From positions 26,519 through 90,518 of the forward strand of contig DASXTC010000082.1 in the NCBI GenBank assembly GCA_036505635.1: a stretch of DNA of 64,000 bases, given 5' to 3'. The notes under the pieces are model-generated. The model did no database searches, was not told where the DNA came from, and worked only from the letters and a program-made list of their open reading frames with translations. Position numbers and translations under genes: made by a program. Below are positions 62,301 to 64,000 of this stretch, piece by piece (position 1 is the first letter of the stretch; every line of letters begins with the position of its first letter). The stretch is from DASXTC01 sp036505635. Its GTDB lineage: Bacteria; Acidobacteriota; Polarisedimenticolia; JACPZX01; DASXTC01.

Positions 62301-64000
62301 TTGTTGAGACCGTCGCCACAGATCTGCGGGGCTCCGGAGTAGACCGTCGGACTGGCGTCATCGCAGTCGTTCGCGCAAACCCTGAATCCGTCTCCGTCAT
62401 CGTCAGCCTCATCCGAAGCGACGGCCGGCCAGGCGGGATCGCTGCAGTTGTTGTTCAAGCCGTCACAGAGCTGAGGCGCTCCTGCGTATACGGTACGGGC
62501 GGAATCATCGCAGTCGCCGCTGCAAACGCCGAACAGATCGTGGTCAGAGTCCGTCGAGAGATCCACCCGGTATCGCCCACCTGAGCTGTGATATCCCCCC
62601 CAGATGATCATCTGATCTCCGGTCCAGATTGCCGAGTGCTGTTCTCTCTCCTCGGGGACATTCACGAGTGAGGTGGTCCTCCATAGATCCGAGACCGGAT
62701 CGTACCTTCCGCCCGAATTGAGTATCCTGGAATCTCCGCCAGAGGACCAGAGACCGCCCCAGACAATCATCTGCTGTCCGGTCCAGATCGCAGTGTGTCC
62801 CGTTCGGCCTTCGGGCGCCCCGACGGTGGATGTGGGCCTCCACGAGTTGGTCGAGGGGTCGTACCGTCCACCAGTCGGCGAAGTGGGGACGGTGTAACCA
62901 CCCCATACGATCATCTCTCTTCCGGACCAGACGGCAGTGTGGAAGGATCGGTCGAATGGCGCGCTGGTTGTCGACATGGGGCTCCAGCTATCGGTCGCCG
63001 GATCATAAAGACTCCCGGAATTGCTCATCTGGCCGTCTGTGGACGTCTCGCCCCCCCAGACGACCATCCGGCTTCCAGTCCAGATCGCACTGCTCTTGTC
63101 TCTTGGACTTGGCGCGTTGAGCGTTGACGTGGGCGACCAGGTGTCTGTCACAGGGTCGTACCTTCCGCCTGAGTTGAGAAGCGGTGGATTCACATCAGCA
63201 TTGTAGCCGCCCCACACGACCATTCTGGTGCCCGTCCAGATGGCGCTGTGGTGCGTTCGACCCAGGGGAGCTCCAGTGTTCGAAATCCCCCGCCACTTGT
63301 TGCTTATCGGATCGTAGGCATCTCCCTTATTGGTGAACGGTGCAGATTCGTGGCCTTCGCGTCCTCCCCAGAGGATCATGACGTTGCCGGTCCAGACTGC
63401 CGTGTGTAACACGTGCTGGACAGTGGAGTTCGGTTTCGCCATGAATGGCCAAGTGTCCAGGAGGGGGTTGTATCGGGCGCCCGAGCTGACCGTGCTCGCA
63501 CCGCCCCACACTATCATCTGGTTGCCTGTCCAGACCGCGGTATTCCCGGAGGTTGCTGACGGACCCTGCGGTCCCGAGATCCGTGTCCATGCATCCTTTA
63601 CAGGATCATAGCGGCCGCCGCTAGTCAGCCATGTGTCGCTTCCCCAGACTAGCATCAGACTCCCGGTCCACACCGCGACATGGCCGGATCGCGCGGAAGG
63701 CGCGAAGAGGCCGGTCGTAGTTCGCCAGGTGTCAGTCGCTGGATTGTATCGTCCCCCCGAGAAGTAGGTGCCGCTTCCACTTTGGCCTCCCCACACGATC
63801 ATCTCACTCCCCGACCATACCGCCGTGTGATAGTAGCGTCGTAGCGGGGCACCCTGCGACGAGATCGGGGACCAGGTATTCGTGATCGGGTTGTACCTTC
63901 CACCGCCAGCGGTATACGGCGGGCCGTCGAAAAAACCTCCCCAGACGATCATCTCCGTGCCGGTCGAGACGACCGGCACCCACGGCGCTGGTGGAGCATC
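59366..64000 (-). CDS. Kelch-propeller / MopE-like metal-binding / TSP3 surface protein, 5' end outside window
   Basis: An open frame of 1545 codons runs in from the right edge, so the start is not visible. Ten Kelch-like blades of ~50 residues come first, each with (E/Q)MIVWGG, SGGRYDP-TD-W and APxxRxxHTAVWTG. Then four MopE-type Cys/Asp repeats follow (VCSGDCDDSARTVYAGA; CDGLNNNC), which in MopE bind metal, and three TSP3 calcium repeats. A middle region has a second propeller-like section (SGVMYAVELGS; GLLYGGADF), and Cys-rich Ig/PKD-like modules lead to the stop at 59366. No enzyme motif is seen. It is likely a very long surface protein. GC is a little lower than in the centre of the window. 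Confidence 0.87.
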   Translation of the reverse strand, partial: DAPPAPWVPVVSTGTEMIVWGGFFDGPPYTAGGGRYNPITNTWSPISSQGAPLRRYYHTAVWSGSEMIVWGGQSGSGTYFSGGRYNPATDTWRTTTGLFAPSARSGHVAVWTGSLMLVWGSDTWLTSGGRYDPVKDAWTRISGPQGPSATSGNTAVWTGNQMIVWGGASTVSSGARYNPLLDTWPFMAKPNSTVQHVLHTAVWTGNVMILWGGREGHESAPFTNKGDAYDPISNKWRGISNTGAPLGRTHHSAIWTGTRMVVWGGYNADVNPPLLNSGGRYDPVTDTWSPTSTLNAPSPRDKSSAIWTGSRMVVWGGETSTDGQMSNSGSLYDPATDSWSPMSTTSAPFDRSFHTAVWSGREMIVWGGYTVPTSPTGGRYDPSTNSWRPTSTVGAPEGRTGHTAIWTGQQMIVWGGLWSSGGDSRILNSGGRYDPVSDLWRTTSLVNVPEEREQHSAIWTGDQMIIWGGYHSSGGRYRVDLSTDSDHDLFGVCSGDCDDSARTVYAGAPQLCDGLNNNCSDPAWPAVASDEADDDGDGFRVCANDCDDASPTVYSGAPQICGDGLNNDCSHPNWPTLSGTNEVDNDGDGFTGCANDCDDTRPAVYPGAEQRCDGLNDDCDDPAWPAIAPAEYDSDRDGFLVCQGDCNDGNPLVNPGVTEICNGIDENCDGQVDEDQNGQDTDADGVRNRCDNCPLTSNPGQEDRVHPNSMGDACDDPDVDGVTDEMDNCVDTANSGQVDADEDGPGDACDICPAIYNPGQEEVVACMEVGVATGRCIPTQISLVSTEPPPATGKITVSAYRLLTPTSITFEVKVSSCYHVDQMEFFLNGGSLGTFHDGFQNCACASPIQSMTVSDAALLASLWNPSGNNVLRFTKEGDYDLGSFLAQVRARIVTPEGERTECLLAPAGNDCELTNECYRGSDDAIDYSTTLTEPILVDEGRITVDFTDGRLPEAIDISSLPAAKIRLCAQTKEPGTLYGANGYDALFRVDPAQGTTSAVGPLTFNPEEIEYDDLGNRAFAMGTYSFLREFDIRDGKPIGPEIDTEYHHFTALEFIEDRLYGTAAGASGLQSDLRLLAPSTGHSKKIGPTGRGKITGLAYDENSGVMYAVELGSTARNLLTINLTTGAATIVGPLGVTVDGLEFGADGLLYGGADFYNWGKVYRINKVTGAATPVPLSGFPLVTSLTLAAPIHRDCVELVKETQGTLAINRPCNAPPTAAAGADLSAECSSPVGAGVTLDGSASSDVDSPPGTNGDIVQFEWFEDFGSPSQALLGAGETLNVTLPLGAHPVTLRVTDAAGESSLDGALVSVVDTIAPALAVAPSPATLWPPNHRMVPVQMAAAAQDLCDASPSVALVSVVSSEPDDAPGSGDGSTVNDIQDAAFGSPELGVTLRAERDATGRGRIYTVSYSAADASGNSVALSSLVSVPHDQNGVTEPVDISLRETTGGTVVEWTDVPGALFYNVIKGDIGQLREMSNSIDLGQVQCIEAGSTDASTSGRGDTSMPAAGRAYFYLVEHNDGWASSYGSESLQKPRVPTGGACSGP

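Overview
The window is GC-rich (roughly two-thirds G+C by eye) bacterial chromosome with tightly packed genes and many short overlapping operons. Gene content (ASPIC/UnbV and FG-GAP proteins, thrombospondin type 3 and MopE-like calcium repeats, large secreted proteases, TldD with a Tat signal, UxxC redox protein) suggests an uncultured Acidobacteriota-like Gram-negative lineage. That placement is an inference from gene families; there is no rRNA, tRNA, CRISPR array or transposase here to anchor it.

Layout. 1-8.96 kb: a leftward pair (secreted unknown, ASPIC/UnbV-thioredoxin-TPR giant) with a good sigma70-type promoter, diverging from a rightward operon (secreted helical protein, ASPIC/UnbV lipoprotein, PLP decarboxylase). 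8.96-15.1 kb: leftward VOC protein, lower-GC GT-C membrane transferase, PHM-like copper protein, beta-repeat anchor protein and a pectate-lyase-like protein. 15.5-25.1 kb: one 3.2-kilo-residue secreted subtilase-like protein. 25.1-31.0 kb: leftward DNA glycosylase, Ig/TSP3 protein, TlpA-type redoxin, MshEN protein and a small unknown. 31.2-40.0 kb: rightward gdhA with a strong terminator, a REC-REC-PPDK_N fusion, a GH47 mannosidase-like enzyme and tldD/tldE. 40-43.9 kb: GT membrane protein ending in an inverted-repeat element, M28 peptidase, and a thioredoxin-like gene interrupted by an in-frame TGA. 43.9-54.2 kb: SDR and F420-type reductase, a protease pseudogene, then a leftward signalling block (NtrC-type regulator, subtilase, two hybrid kinases, peptide-binding lipoprotein). 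54.4-64 kb: DUF5522-like protein, B12-type binding protein, small basic protein, membrane protein, broken amidohydrolase, metzincin-like protease and a Kelch/MopE giant running off the end.

The most notable observation is the 43242-43859 minus-strand gene. An in-frame TGA lies exactly where a thioredoxin-fold CxxC would put its first Cys (giving U-x-x-C), and a 6-bp hairpin with a G-rich loop starts 9 nt after it. This is a strong selenoprotein candidate that standard gene calling would split into two hypothetical genes. Other good leads are the kinase-kinase-binding-protein operon joined by 4-nt overlaps, the shared C-terminal domain of two secreted proteins, the 164-bp inverted-repeat element at 40055-40218, and the REC-PPDK/GH47 gene pair.

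Functionally, much of the window encodes exported or envelope proteins (proteases, calcium-binding repeat proteins, redoxins, a pectate-lyase-like enzyme) together with two-component and possible c-di-GMP input, consistent with a heterotroph degrading extracellular polymers.
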